Assembly: GCA_024278455.1 (NCBI GenBank)
Contig: JAJRTE010000011.1
Coordinates: forward strand, 1-62,365
Source of the DNA: Myxococcota bacterium
GTDB taxonomy: Bacteria > Myxococcota_A > UBA796 > JAJRTE01
Direction: 5' to 3'
Length of the DNA stretch: 62,365 nt
Shown in pieces: positions 52,108 through 59,357 of this stretch (positions are counted from its first letter, which is position 1; each line of letters begins with the position of its first letter). The notes under the pieces were generated by a model. That model did no database searches, was not told the DNA's origin, and worked only from the letters and a program-made list of their open reading frames with translations. A program made the position numbers and the translations under genes.

Positions 52108-53415
52108 CTACCTTCCGTGCCAAGGTTCCTCTTCTTCGTCCTCGCTCGCCAGCCCTTCGTCCGCGGCTTCGGACAGCTCGAGGATAATCCGGTCCGAAAG
52201 GAGGAAGCCATTCGAGGTGAGCCGGATGTGTGAATTCGTCCGTTCGACCAGGCCGGAGAAGGGGCCGCGGCGGCTGCGTGCAGCTACCCTTTCTGCCGCC
52301 CGGCGGCCGAACCGGGCGGAAAGCCGATCGAGGTCCAGGCCGCGCAGGGTACGAAGTTCGGTCATGACGACCTCGGTCATGGCCTGCTGTCTGGTCAGGG
52401 TCTCCCATCCAGCATAGGGGGATCGGCCCGCCGCGCATGCGGCCATGTACTGGTCCGGCTGGGGATGTGTCCACCAGCGGCCGCCGTGGCGGGCCGGGAC
52501 GAATCGAAGGTGCGGGGTCGTGCCGCGCTCGAGTGTCCAGCGGTCCGAGTAGGCGTGGGCCGCGGAGCCGATACCGAGCCAGTCTCGCCCTTCCCAGTAG
52601 CGCAGGTTGTGACGGCACGGGCGTCCTCGAGACCAGTTGGAGATTTCGTACCTGGTGAATCCCGCGGCGGAGAGTACCGGCTGTGTGGCGTGGAACATGG
52701 CTACCAGGTCGGTCTCGCTCGGGAGAGCGAGCCGTCCGCGAGCCACCTGGTCAGCGAGGATGGTTCCCTCGTAGACGGTGAGTCCGTAGGTGGCGCAGTG
52801 TTGGATGGGAAACGAGACGAGGGTTTCCAGGTCGTCCACCCAGTCGCCCACGGTCTGGCCGGGGATACCCCAGATCAGGTCGGCGGAGAGGTTGTCGAAT
52901 CCCGCCTCGACGGCTGCCCGGATCGCCTCCAGCGCCTCGGTTCGCCTGTGGATGCGGGTGAGGGTCTCGAGGTGGTCGTCGTGGAACGACTGGATGCCGA
53001 TGGACAGGCGGTTGACCCCAAGTGCGCGCAACTGCTCGAGGCGGTGTCGAGCCACGGTCCCTGGGTTGCATTCCACGGTCGTCTCGATACCCGGAAGGGG
53101 GGGGAAGCGGGTGAACACGGCCCGGAACAGGCGGTCGAGGAACCGGGGCGGACACAAGCTGGGTGTGCCTCCGCCCACGAACAGCGTCTCGAGGTGCCTG
53201 CCGGCGAAAGGAGAATCCCCCAGCAAGTGCAACTCCGATAGGAGAGCCTCGAGGTAGGCATCCCAGGGGGGGCGAGCCGTCGCCGTTGAGCGGAAATCGC
53301 AGTACAGGCACCGGGATAGGCAGAACGGGATGTGTACGTAGAGGCCGAGGCTTTCTCGGGTGGCCTCCCCGCCGGGAACGCCGCCCGCCGGATTTTGTTC
53401 TTGGCAACTAGACAT
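52108..53415 (-). CDS. hemW: HemW-like radical SAM protein, 435 aa
   Basis: Radical SAM domain with the CxxxCxxC cluster motif in HIPFCLSRCLYCDF (Cys32, Cys36, Cys39), which carries the 4Fe-4S cluster for SAM cleavage; the second GGGTPS motif; NPGTV; and SIGIQSFHD, then LIWGIPGQT. The HemN C-terminal domain is present. The CxxxCxxC motif is not followed by a fourth Cys in the usual HemN spacing (HemN has CxxxCxxCxC; this has CDF), which points to HemW, a haem chaperone, and not the oxygen-independent coproporphyrinogen oxidase. The length is above the typical 380 because of an N-terminal extension. The start is MSSCQEQNP, 58 bases from the divergent M16 gene. Confidence 0.88.
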   Translation of the reverse strand: MSSCQEQNPAGGVPGGEATRESLGLYVHIPFCLSRCLYCDFRSTATARPPWDAYLEALLSELHLLGDSPFAGRHLETLFVGGGTPSLCPPRFLDRLFRAVFTRFPPLPGIETTVECNPGTVARHRLEQLRALGVNRLSIGIQSFHDDHLETLTRIHRRTEALEAIRAAVEAGFDNLSADLIWGIPGQTVGDWVDDLETLVSFPIQHCATYGLTVYEGTILADQVARGRLALPSETDLVAMFHATQPVLSAAGFTRYEISNWSRGRPCRHNLRYWEGRDWLGIGSAAHAYSDRWTLERGTTPHLRFVPARHGGRWWTHPQPDQYMAACAAGRSPYAGWETLTRQQAMTEVVMTELRTLRGLDLDRLSARFGRRAAERVAARSRRGPFSGLVERTNSHIRLTSNGFLLSDRIILELSEAADEGLASEDEEEEPWHGR

Positions 53416-53473
53416 CGGTCTCTCTGCAGGGCATATACAACCACCGCTCAGATACTAAGTTGGAGGCAGCCCC

Positions 53474-56044
53474 ATGTCGATGGAAAAGACGTTCCGGCTC
53501 GAGAACGGCCTGCAGGTGCTCGTCCAGGAATCCCACGCGGCGCCGGTCGTGTCCATCCAGGTCTGGATCGGTGTCGGCAGCGCGGACGAAGACCAGAAAG
53601 AGGCGGGCGTCGCCCATCAGCTCGAGCACATGTTGTTCAAGGGAACGGAGAAGCGGGGTGTTGGGACGATAGCGCGATCGGTGGAGGGCGCGGGCGGGGA
53701 GATCAACGCCTTCACCTCGTTCGATCACACCGTCTACTACGTGACCATGGCGTCGCGCCACTTCGCCCTGGGCCTGGACGTACTGGCGGATGCCGTCCAG
53801 AACAGCCAGATCGACGCATCAGAGCTGCGCATGGAGAAAGAGGTGGTGCTCGAGGAGGTTCGGCGCTACCTGGACACCCCGTCGCGGCAGCTCGACCAGG
53901 CGGTGTTCAGCGCCGTGTTCCAGCGCCACCCTTACGGCAGGCCGGTGATCGGATTCGAGGAGACGGTACGGGGGTTCGAGCGGGAGGATGTCGTGGGGTT
54001 CTACCACCGGTGGTACACCCCGGACAACATGGTGCTGGTGATCGTCGGCGACGTGGACGCCGCGGAAGCCGAGCGGCAGGTTCGGCTCCTGTTCGAGGGA
54101 TTCCAGCGGCCGCCGGCGCCGCAGCGGTCGAGGACCCGGGAGCCGGTCCAGGAAGCACCGCGGGTCGCTCACGTCGAGAAGGTTGTCCAGGAGGCGATGC
54201 TCGAACTGGCGTTCCCGATTCCCCAGGTGTCTCATCCGGACGCCCCGCTCCTCGATCTCCTCGCCCTGGTGCTCGGACAGGGTGAGAGTTCACGGCTCAC
54301 CGAACGGGTGAAGAACCAGAAGCAGCTCGTCAATTCGACCTACGCCTTCGCCTACACCCCGCTCGAGCCGGGCGTGTTCCTGGTCGGCGCAGCGTTCGAG
54401 CCGGGCAAGCTCGAGGAGGCGTATGCGGCGTTGCTCGAGGAGATTCGCGGGCTTCGGCGAAACCCGGTCAGGGGTTCCGAGTTGCGCAAGGCGCAGTCGA
54501 TAATCCGGAGCGACCGGGTGTACGAGCGGGAGACCGTGGATGGGCGTGCGCGGAAGTTCGGGTACTACCTGAGCACCTTCGGATCGCTCGCGCCGGAGAA
54601 GGCCTACTACCGGGCGATAGAGGAGGCCACGGTGGCGGACATTCTCCGCGTGGCCCAGGCCTACTGCGACCCGGACCGGGTGACCGTCGCGACGCTGACG
54701 CCGAGGGGCACGGCGCGGCCGGCGGACAGCGCGCTCATCGAGCGGGCCCGCACCGCGTTGAAGGACGGGACCCCGCCGGCCCCGCAGGTGGTCGGGAGGC
54801 GCGAGAAGGAGACGGTCAGGATAGCGCTTCCCAACGGGATCCGGCTGCTGATCCGAGAGAACCATTCCGTGCCTCTCGTCGCGGTGCGTGCCGCGTTCGA
54901 GGGTGGGTTGCGCCATGAAAAGCGGGAGAACAACGGCACATTCCAGGTCATGTCCCAGTTGTTGACTCGAGGCACGCCCAACCGGAATGCCTTCCAGATC
55001 GCGCACGAAGTCGAGAGCCTGGCGTGCAGTCTGGGCGGGTTTTCGGGCCGGAACTCCTTCGGGCTCCGCGCCGAGTTCCTCTCACAGCACCTGGAGCGGG
55101 GGCTCGAGCTGTTCTCGGAAATCCTGCACGGCCCCACGTTCGACGAGGAGGAATTGGCCAAGGTGAGGCGCACCAATCTCGAGGCGCTGCGCAACCTCGA
55201 GGACCATCCCTCGTCGTTCGTGTTTCGGATATTCGCCGAGACCCTGTACCGGCGCCATCCCTTCCGCATGTCCACGTTGGGTAACGAGAAGGCGCTGCTC
55301 CGGATGACCTCGCGCAAGCTCCGCAAGACCTTCGACCGGTACGTGCACCCGGACAACATGGTGCTCTCCGTGGTCGGCGACGTGGATCCCCAGGACATGG
55401 AGGCGCTCGCCCACCGTTTCTTCGGGGACATGCAGAGAGGCGGCGCCATCGTCGATGACGTGGCGGCCGAACCGCCTCTCTCCCGGAAACGGGTGAAGAT
55501 CCGGGCGAGCGAGAAGCAGCAGCTTCACTTGGTGGTCGGGTGGCGCGGCGTGTCGGTCACGCACCCGGACCGCTACGTGCTCCAGGTCCTCTCTTCCGTG
55601 CTGTCCGGCCAGGGAGGGCGTCTTTTCCTGGAACTGCGCGACCGCCAGGGCCTGGCCTACACCGTCACCTCCCTCTCCATGGAAGGGCTCGGCGAGGGCT
55701 ACTTCGCCATCTACATGGCAACGGAACCCGCGAAGTTCGACCGCGCTCACCAGGGGATCCTCGGCGAGGTCGCCAGGCTCCTCGATCAAGGCGTCGGCGA
55801 CGACGAACTCCAGCGGGCAAAGCGTTACCTGGTCGGAAGCTATGAAATCGACCTGCAACGCTCTGCCGCCTTGTGCGCCAACATCGCCTTCAACGAACTC
55901 TATGGGCTGGGACACGACACGTACAGGCAGTATGCCGCAAAGGTCGACGCCGTCACGAAGGAGCAGGTGCTCGAGGCCGCGAGAAGATACCTCGACACCA
56001 GCGTCTACGTGCTCGCCGGCCTCGGACCCCGGGCCGGGGAGTAA
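53474..56044 (+). CDS. M16-family zinc metalloprotease, 856 aa
   Basis: Two tandem M16 halves in one chain. The first has the inverted zinc motif HxxEH in AHQLEHMLFKGT (about residue 50), with the distant Glu in LRMEKEVVLEEVRRYLDTPS; the second half (about 440-840) lacks HxxEH and presents NGIRLLIRENHSVPLVAVRA, as expected of the structural partner domain. No signal peptide is visible at MSMEKTFRLENG, so it may be cytoplasmic or exported otherwise. Homologues (PqqL/insulinase-type) degrade peptides. The start is fixed by TTGGAGGC eight bases upstream. It is divergent from hemW and 110 bases before mutM. Confidence 0.92.
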   Translation: MSMEKTFRLENGLQVLVQESHAAPVVSIQVWIGVGSADEDQKEAGVAHQLEHMLFKGTEKRGVGTIARSVEGAGGEINAFTSFDHTVYYVTMASRHFALGLDVLADAVQNSQIDASELRMEKEVVLEEVRRYLDTPSRQLDQAVFSAVFQRHPYGRPVIGFEETVRGFEREDVVGFYHRWYTPDNMVLVIVGDVDAAEAERQVRLLFEGFQRPPAPQRSRTREPVQEAPRVAHVEKVVQEAMLELAFPIPQVSHPDAPLLDLLALVLGQGESSRLTERVKNQKQLVNSTYAFAYTPLEPGVFLVGAAFEPGKLEEAYAALLEEIRGLRRNPVRGSELRKAQSIIRSDRVYERETVDGRARKFGYYLSTFGSLAPEKAYYRAIEEATVADILRVAQAYCDPDRVTVATLTPRGTARPADSALIERARTALKDGTPPAPQVVGRREKETVRIALPNGIRLLIRENHSVPLVAVRAAFEGGLRHEKRENNGTFQVMSQLLTRGTPNRNAFQIAHEVESLACSLGGFSGRNSFGLRAEFLSQHLERGLELFSEILHGPTFDEEELAKVRRTNLEALRNLEDHPSSFVFRIFAETLYRRHPFRMSTLGNEKALLRMTSRKLRKTFDRYVHPDNMVLSVVGDVDPQDMEALAHRFFGDMQRGGAIVDDVAAEPPLSRKRVKIRASEKQQLHLVVGWRGVSVTHPDRYVLQVLSSVLSGQGGRLFLELRDRQGLAYTVTSLSMEGLGEGYFAIYMATEPAKFDRAHQGILGEVARLLDQGVGDDELQRAKRYLVGSYEIDLQRSAALCANIAFNELYGLGHDTYRQYAAKVDAVTKEQVLEAARRYLDTSVYVLAGLGPRAGE

Positions 56045-56154
56045 CTCTCCCAGCACCAGGCCTCGAACCCATCCCAGGAGAAGTCCTCGATGCCCTTCGC
56101 GAGCCACACCTGCCCGCAGCGAGCCCAATCGAGACCAATGGACAGGGTATGCCG

Positions 56155-57006
56155 ATGCCGGAACTTCCCGAGGTCGAAATCATGCGTCGCAACGTCGAAC
56201 GCTGGGCCGTGGGACAGCGCGTGACGCGCCTCGACTGCCTCCGTCCCACCACCTTTCGGGACGGCAGTCTCGAGGCCGCTCAGCGCCTGCCCGGCGCGCG
56301 CGTCGAGCAGGTGCTCCGGCGCGGCAAGGTGATGTGGATCGAGGTATCGCGCGGCCACGGATGGCTGGTCAGGTTCGGCATGACCGGGAAATGGCTGCAC
56401 GTGGCGCCGGCCCACGACGAGTTGCCGCCCCATGTCCGGGCCGTTCTCGCTCTCGAGGACGGTACGCGGTTGGTGTTTGCCGACTGCCGGAACCTGGGTA
56501 GTATCCGCGTGTACCACGGCGTGTCGGGCGAGTACCTTCTCCAGCAGGTCGTACCCGGTATCGATCCCCTGCTGGATGGGCTGTCGGGCCGGAACCTGGC
56601 GGCCTGCACGGCCGGACGGCGGAGTCCGATCAAGGCATTGCTGCTCGACCAGGCGGCGATTGCCGGCATCGGCAATATCTATGCTTCGGAAGTCCTGTTC
56701 GCCGCCGGGATTCATCCCCGGCGTCCTGGCCGGACCCTGTCACCGACCGAGTGTGCGCGGCTGGCCGGCCAGATTCAGCGTGTGCTGACCTGGGCGATCG
56801 ATTTCTTCGCCGCCGACGATATTCGGCTCCAGGGGGAGGAGGGGGTGGGCGACCCGTTCCAAGTGTACCGCCGCCACGGGTTGCCGTGCCGCAGGTGCAG
56901 GACCCCTATCGAGCGGGAGCGGATCGCGTCCCGGTCGACGTTCTACTGCCCGCGATGCCAGCCGCTCCGCGCGGCGATCGACCCGGAAGATTCTGCTTGC
57001 CAGTGA
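56155..57006 (+). CDS. mutM: formamidopyrimidine-DNA glycosylase MutM (Fpg), 283 aa
   Basis: Removes 8-oxoguanine and FaPy from DNA. The protein begins MPELPEVE: after Met removal Pro1 is the catalytic nucleophile and Glu2 the acid, which decides the start at 56155 over an ATG two codons earlier that would misplace the Pro. Lys57 (in RRGKVMW) is conserved, and the phrase IAGIGNIYASEVLFAAGIHP is the H2TH region. The C-terminal zinc finger CRRCRTPIERERI...CPRCQ has four Cys. Full-length. Ends 83 bases before a tRNA-Ala gene. Confidence 0.96.
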   Translation: MPELPEVEIMRRNVERWAVGQRVTRLDCLRPTTFRDGSLEAAQRLPGARVEQVLRRGKVMWIEVSRGHGWLVRFGMTGKWLHVAPAHDELPPHVRAVLALEDGTRLVFADCRNLGSIRVYHGVSGEYLLQQVVPGIDPLLDGLSGRNLAACTAGRRSPIKALLLDQAAIAGIGNIYASEVLFAAGIHPRRPGRTLSPTECARLAGQIQRVLTWAIDFFAADDIRLQGEEGVGDPFQVYRRHGLPCRRCRTPIERERIASRSTFYCPRCQPLRAAIDPEDSACQ

Positions 57007-57089
57007 CCGTCCCTGCTGCTATCTATTGGAGCATCGAGCCTCGAGCGGTCATCCCGCGAGGACGTGCTCGAGCCGTTGGACGGCGCCAC

Positions 57090-57162
57090 GGGGCTGTAGC
57101 TCAGATGGGAGAGCATCTGATTTGCATTCAGAAGGCCGTCGGTTCGACTCCGATCAGCTCCA
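57090..57162 (+). tRNA. tRNA-Ala (anticodon TGC)
   Basis: A full cloverleaf of 73 bases. The acceptor stem GGGGCTG pairs with CAGCTCC and includes the G3-U70 wobble that identifies tRNA-Ala; the anticodon stem TCTGA/TCAGA encloses the loop TTTGCAT with TGC at 57123-57125; the T-arm contains GGTTCGACTCC. CCA is not encoded. Confidence 0.97.
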
Positions 57163-58053
57163 CTCGTGATTTCAAGGGGTTACGGTGATTGCCGTGGCCC
57201 CTTGTTGCGTTTCGAGGATCACTCGCGGATGCGTGCCGTGGGGAACATCTTCACGCGACGCTGGGAAGACGGTATTCGTGACATTGTTGAGCACCTATTG
57301 GCTTTTCGCGTGGTTACGCCAAAGAAAGTGCCTGGCTTGGCCCCACGTGCCGGGTCTGCCAGGGGCATGACGGTCCTCGGTTCCTCGGTTGCCTTCATGT
57401 TGCAGCATGCTCGAGCGTGCGAGGTACCGGTTTCTTCTCGGGGAGAAGGAGCGCATGGATGTCACCGTCAAGAGACGATGTCGCGTGCTGCCAGGCCTCG
57501 GGATGGAAATCACCGCAAGACCATGCTTCCGGCGGCTCGGGGCGCACCGCAGACCACGAAAACCCCGTTGGCGACGTGATGATACGTGGCACGGGCGGGC
57601 ATGGCAAGGACGAACTCAGAGGATCATGAATAGGCGTGGGCAGGTTTTTTTGCAGGGACCGGCACGATGGCCGTCGCCGGCCTGCCCGTTGGCGACTGGG
57701 CCACTTCCTTCGGGGCGGCTGACAGGACGTGTTGCCCGTGAGCGTGCCCCCCTCTGACGCTGCCTTCTTGACCCTCAACTGGACGCTCCGCCGCCTGTCC
57801 TACGCTCCCCGCCCGATACGTCGCGCCAGCTTTCGCTTCCCAACATCACCCATCGCGCGCTCCCATGACCGCCAGCAGGCCGTCGCACGGCGAGGATGCA
57901 CCGACTTCGTCCGAGGCCTTGCGGGACCACCGGATCTGTCTTGACAACGAATCTGTGAGTCAGATACTCTGTTGATCACGGAAAGCATGGCAAGAGGTGG
58001 CTCAACCGCCTGCCCGAATCGTGTTCGTGGACAGCAAGCAAAAAGGAGGAGCG
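57163..58053. other. 891-base gene-poor region downstream of tRNA-Ala
   Basis: Several short frames are open but none has a convincing residue pattern, start signal or homologue known to me. The region reads like decayed or non-coding sequence. It has no CTCGAG after 57415 although that hexamer is dense elsewhere. The promoter at 57941-57968 lies at its end. I looked for a repeat of the tRNA 3' end that would mark an integration site and found no good copy. Confidence 0.5.
57941..57968 (+). promoter_or_regulatory. sigma70 promoter for the EndoU gene with internal inverted repeat
   Basis: Perfect -35 TTGACA (57941-57946), 16 bases, then GATACT (57963-57968), four of six. An inverted repeat ATCTG (57951-57955) and CAGAT (57961-57965), five bases apart, lies between and over the -10, fit for a repressor. 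The EndoU start codon is 86 bases downstream of the -10. Confidence 0.6.
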
Positions 58054-58716
58054 ATGGCGACGAATCCGTGGTGGTGGGAAGAACCCCCAAAGAAAAAGAG
58101 GCCGAAAACGCGACGAGGAGCGGGATGGCTGCTCCTCCTGGGCACCGCGGTGGGTGTCTGGTACGTCGCCGACCATGTGACTGATTCTGGTCGGGAGCCC
58201 AGCAGGGAGACTGTCAGCTACTTCGTGCCCGCCACGCCCGCCCCGGAGCCATACGGGAATCTTCTGGAAAGCGTCTGGTCGGACACCACGCCGAAGGTCA
58301 ACCTGAAGCACATCTTCCACGGGGAGATCAACAGACGAGGGAAGGCCGTCGGTTTCCACGCCCGCCCGGGGGGCAGAGACCCGGACGACGCGGGTGTGCT
58401 TAAAGTGATCGACGGTCCCAACTTTCTTGGTGTATACGTGGCCAAGGTGGCGATTGGCGGTAGACGATACCGTTGGCACCGTTGGCACCGTTGGCAACAG
58501 AAGCGTTCCACGTTCTTTCCGGACCGGTACAGTGTGGAAGATGTCGTGCGTATCATCCTGGAAGCATGGGGCAGCGGGCAATGTGTGCAGGTGGAACCAG
58601 CATGGCAGGATCCCCAGCATTTCCGCTGTCCCACGAAACGGGCGTTCGCCATCGAAGGGTGGACGGATGCCCTGGGCAGAATCAACACGGCCTATCCGGT
58701 GTTCGAGGACCTGTGA
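58054..58716 (+). CDS. membrane-anchored EndoU-domain nuclease (toxin candidate), 220 aa
   Basis: Ideal ribosome binding site (AAAAGGAGGAGCG). Residues 12-22 are basic (PPKKKRPKTRR), 24-40 one membrane helix (GWLLLLGTAVGVWYVADH), with the rest predicted outside. Residues 80-172 match the bacterial EndoU RNase domain of CdiA-type and other polymorphic toxins: KVNLKHIFHGEINRRGKAVG then FHARPGG, and STFFPDRYSVEDVV near the end. His89 and His102 are candidate catalytic His, Lys131 a candidate Lys, by position only. A 9-bp triple repeat (WHRWHRW) disrupts the loop before STFFP. A C-terminal tail of about 45 residues follows. Immunity protein candidate is 32 bases downstream. EndoU identity is fairly sure. 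Confidence 0.8.
   Translation: MATNPWWWEEPPKKKRPKTRRGAGWLLLLGTAVGVWYVADHVTDSGREPSRETVSYFVPATPAPEPYGNLLESVWSDTTPKVNLKHIFHGEINRRGKAVGFHARPGGRDPDDAGVLKVIDGPNFLGVYVAKVAIGGRRYRWHRWHRWQQKRSTFFPDRYSVEDVVRIILEAWGSGQCVQVEPAWQDPQHFRCPTKRAFAIEGWTDALGRINTAYPVFEDL
58471..58497 (+). repeat. three 9-bp tandem repeats in EndoU gene
   Basis: CGTTGGCAC, CGTTGGCAC, CGTTGGCAA. Encodes Arg-Trp-His, Arg-Trp-His, Arg-Trp-Gln, an unusual tract between two conserved EndoU motifs. Confidence 0.9.
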
Positions 58717-58748
58717 CCGCGCACCGGTCGTGTGATGGGAGGCGCAGC

Positions 58749-59072
58749 ATGTCGCTCGAATTCTACTGGGACGAAGACGGTACCCCGCGTGCTCGTGCCG
58801 GGTCCGCCCTGGCACTGCTGGCGGGTTTCCTGGAGAGCGAGGTGCAGGGGAGCTTCGAGGTGGGCGGCCGTTTCCTGGACCGGCTCGTGCACGTTCGCGC
58901 GGGACGGCTCGAAGCGTGGGCGGAGACCGGGAATGCCTACACGGTGTCGATTCGGCCCGACGAGGTCGAGATCATGCTCGAGGAGGGGCGCAAAGGGCGC
59001 ATGCGTGTCGCCCCGGAACAGTTCGAGAAGGCACTCCAGGATTGGCTGGGCTTCCTGCAAACCCATCCCTGA
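58749..59072 (+). CDS. likely EndoU immunity protein, 107 aa
   Basis: A small soluble protein without signal peptide. It begins MSLEFYWDEDGTPRAR and contains ARAGSALALLAGFLESEV, then AGRLEAWAETGNAYTVSIRP and DEVEIMLEEGRKGRMRVAPEQ, a compact alpha/beta pattern. It is moderately acidic. I do not recognise a named immunity family. The case for immunity is its position: 32 bases after the EndoU gene, same strand, with GGGAGG before its start, on a tRNA-adjacent insert and followed by no further rightward gene. Antitoxin or nuclease-chaperone roles are alternatives. Confidence 0.65.
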   Translation: MSLEFYWDEDGTPRARAGSALALLAGFLESEVQGSFEVGGRFLDRLVHVRAGRLEAWAETGNAYTVSIRPDEVEIMLEEGRKGRMRVAPEQFEKALQDWLGFLQTHP

Positions 59073-59357
59073 GCGAGTGCTGCCGGGGCATGGTCGATCG
59101 GTTGAACGGGTTTCGCACGGGACCCAAGGAGTAGGGGGAAAGCTGGTCGTTTCGACTCTGCGGGACGTGACGAACGCGTCCGACCCCAATCTCCTTATCT
59201 TCTTTCGCGAGTTGCCCCCCCCATCCTCGACCAGCCTGTTCCATATCTCCTGGAACGGGCGGGACGTGTGCGACGAATCGCGGCGCGGGGCGAACGAAAG
59301 ACCGGGGTTGGCGACTCGAGGGGCGTGCGTGCAGGAGGAGAAGTGCCCGGTCTTGGT

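Noticed and set aside
57166..57757. Small open frames after tRNA-Ala (up to 137 codons)
   Set aside because: No start signals, no recognisable residue pattern, mutually overlapping frames.
59141..59165. Possible repeat of the tRNA-Ala 3' end (TTTCGACTCTG)
   Set aside because: Short and imperfect match to GTTCGACTCCG; not enough for an attachment site.
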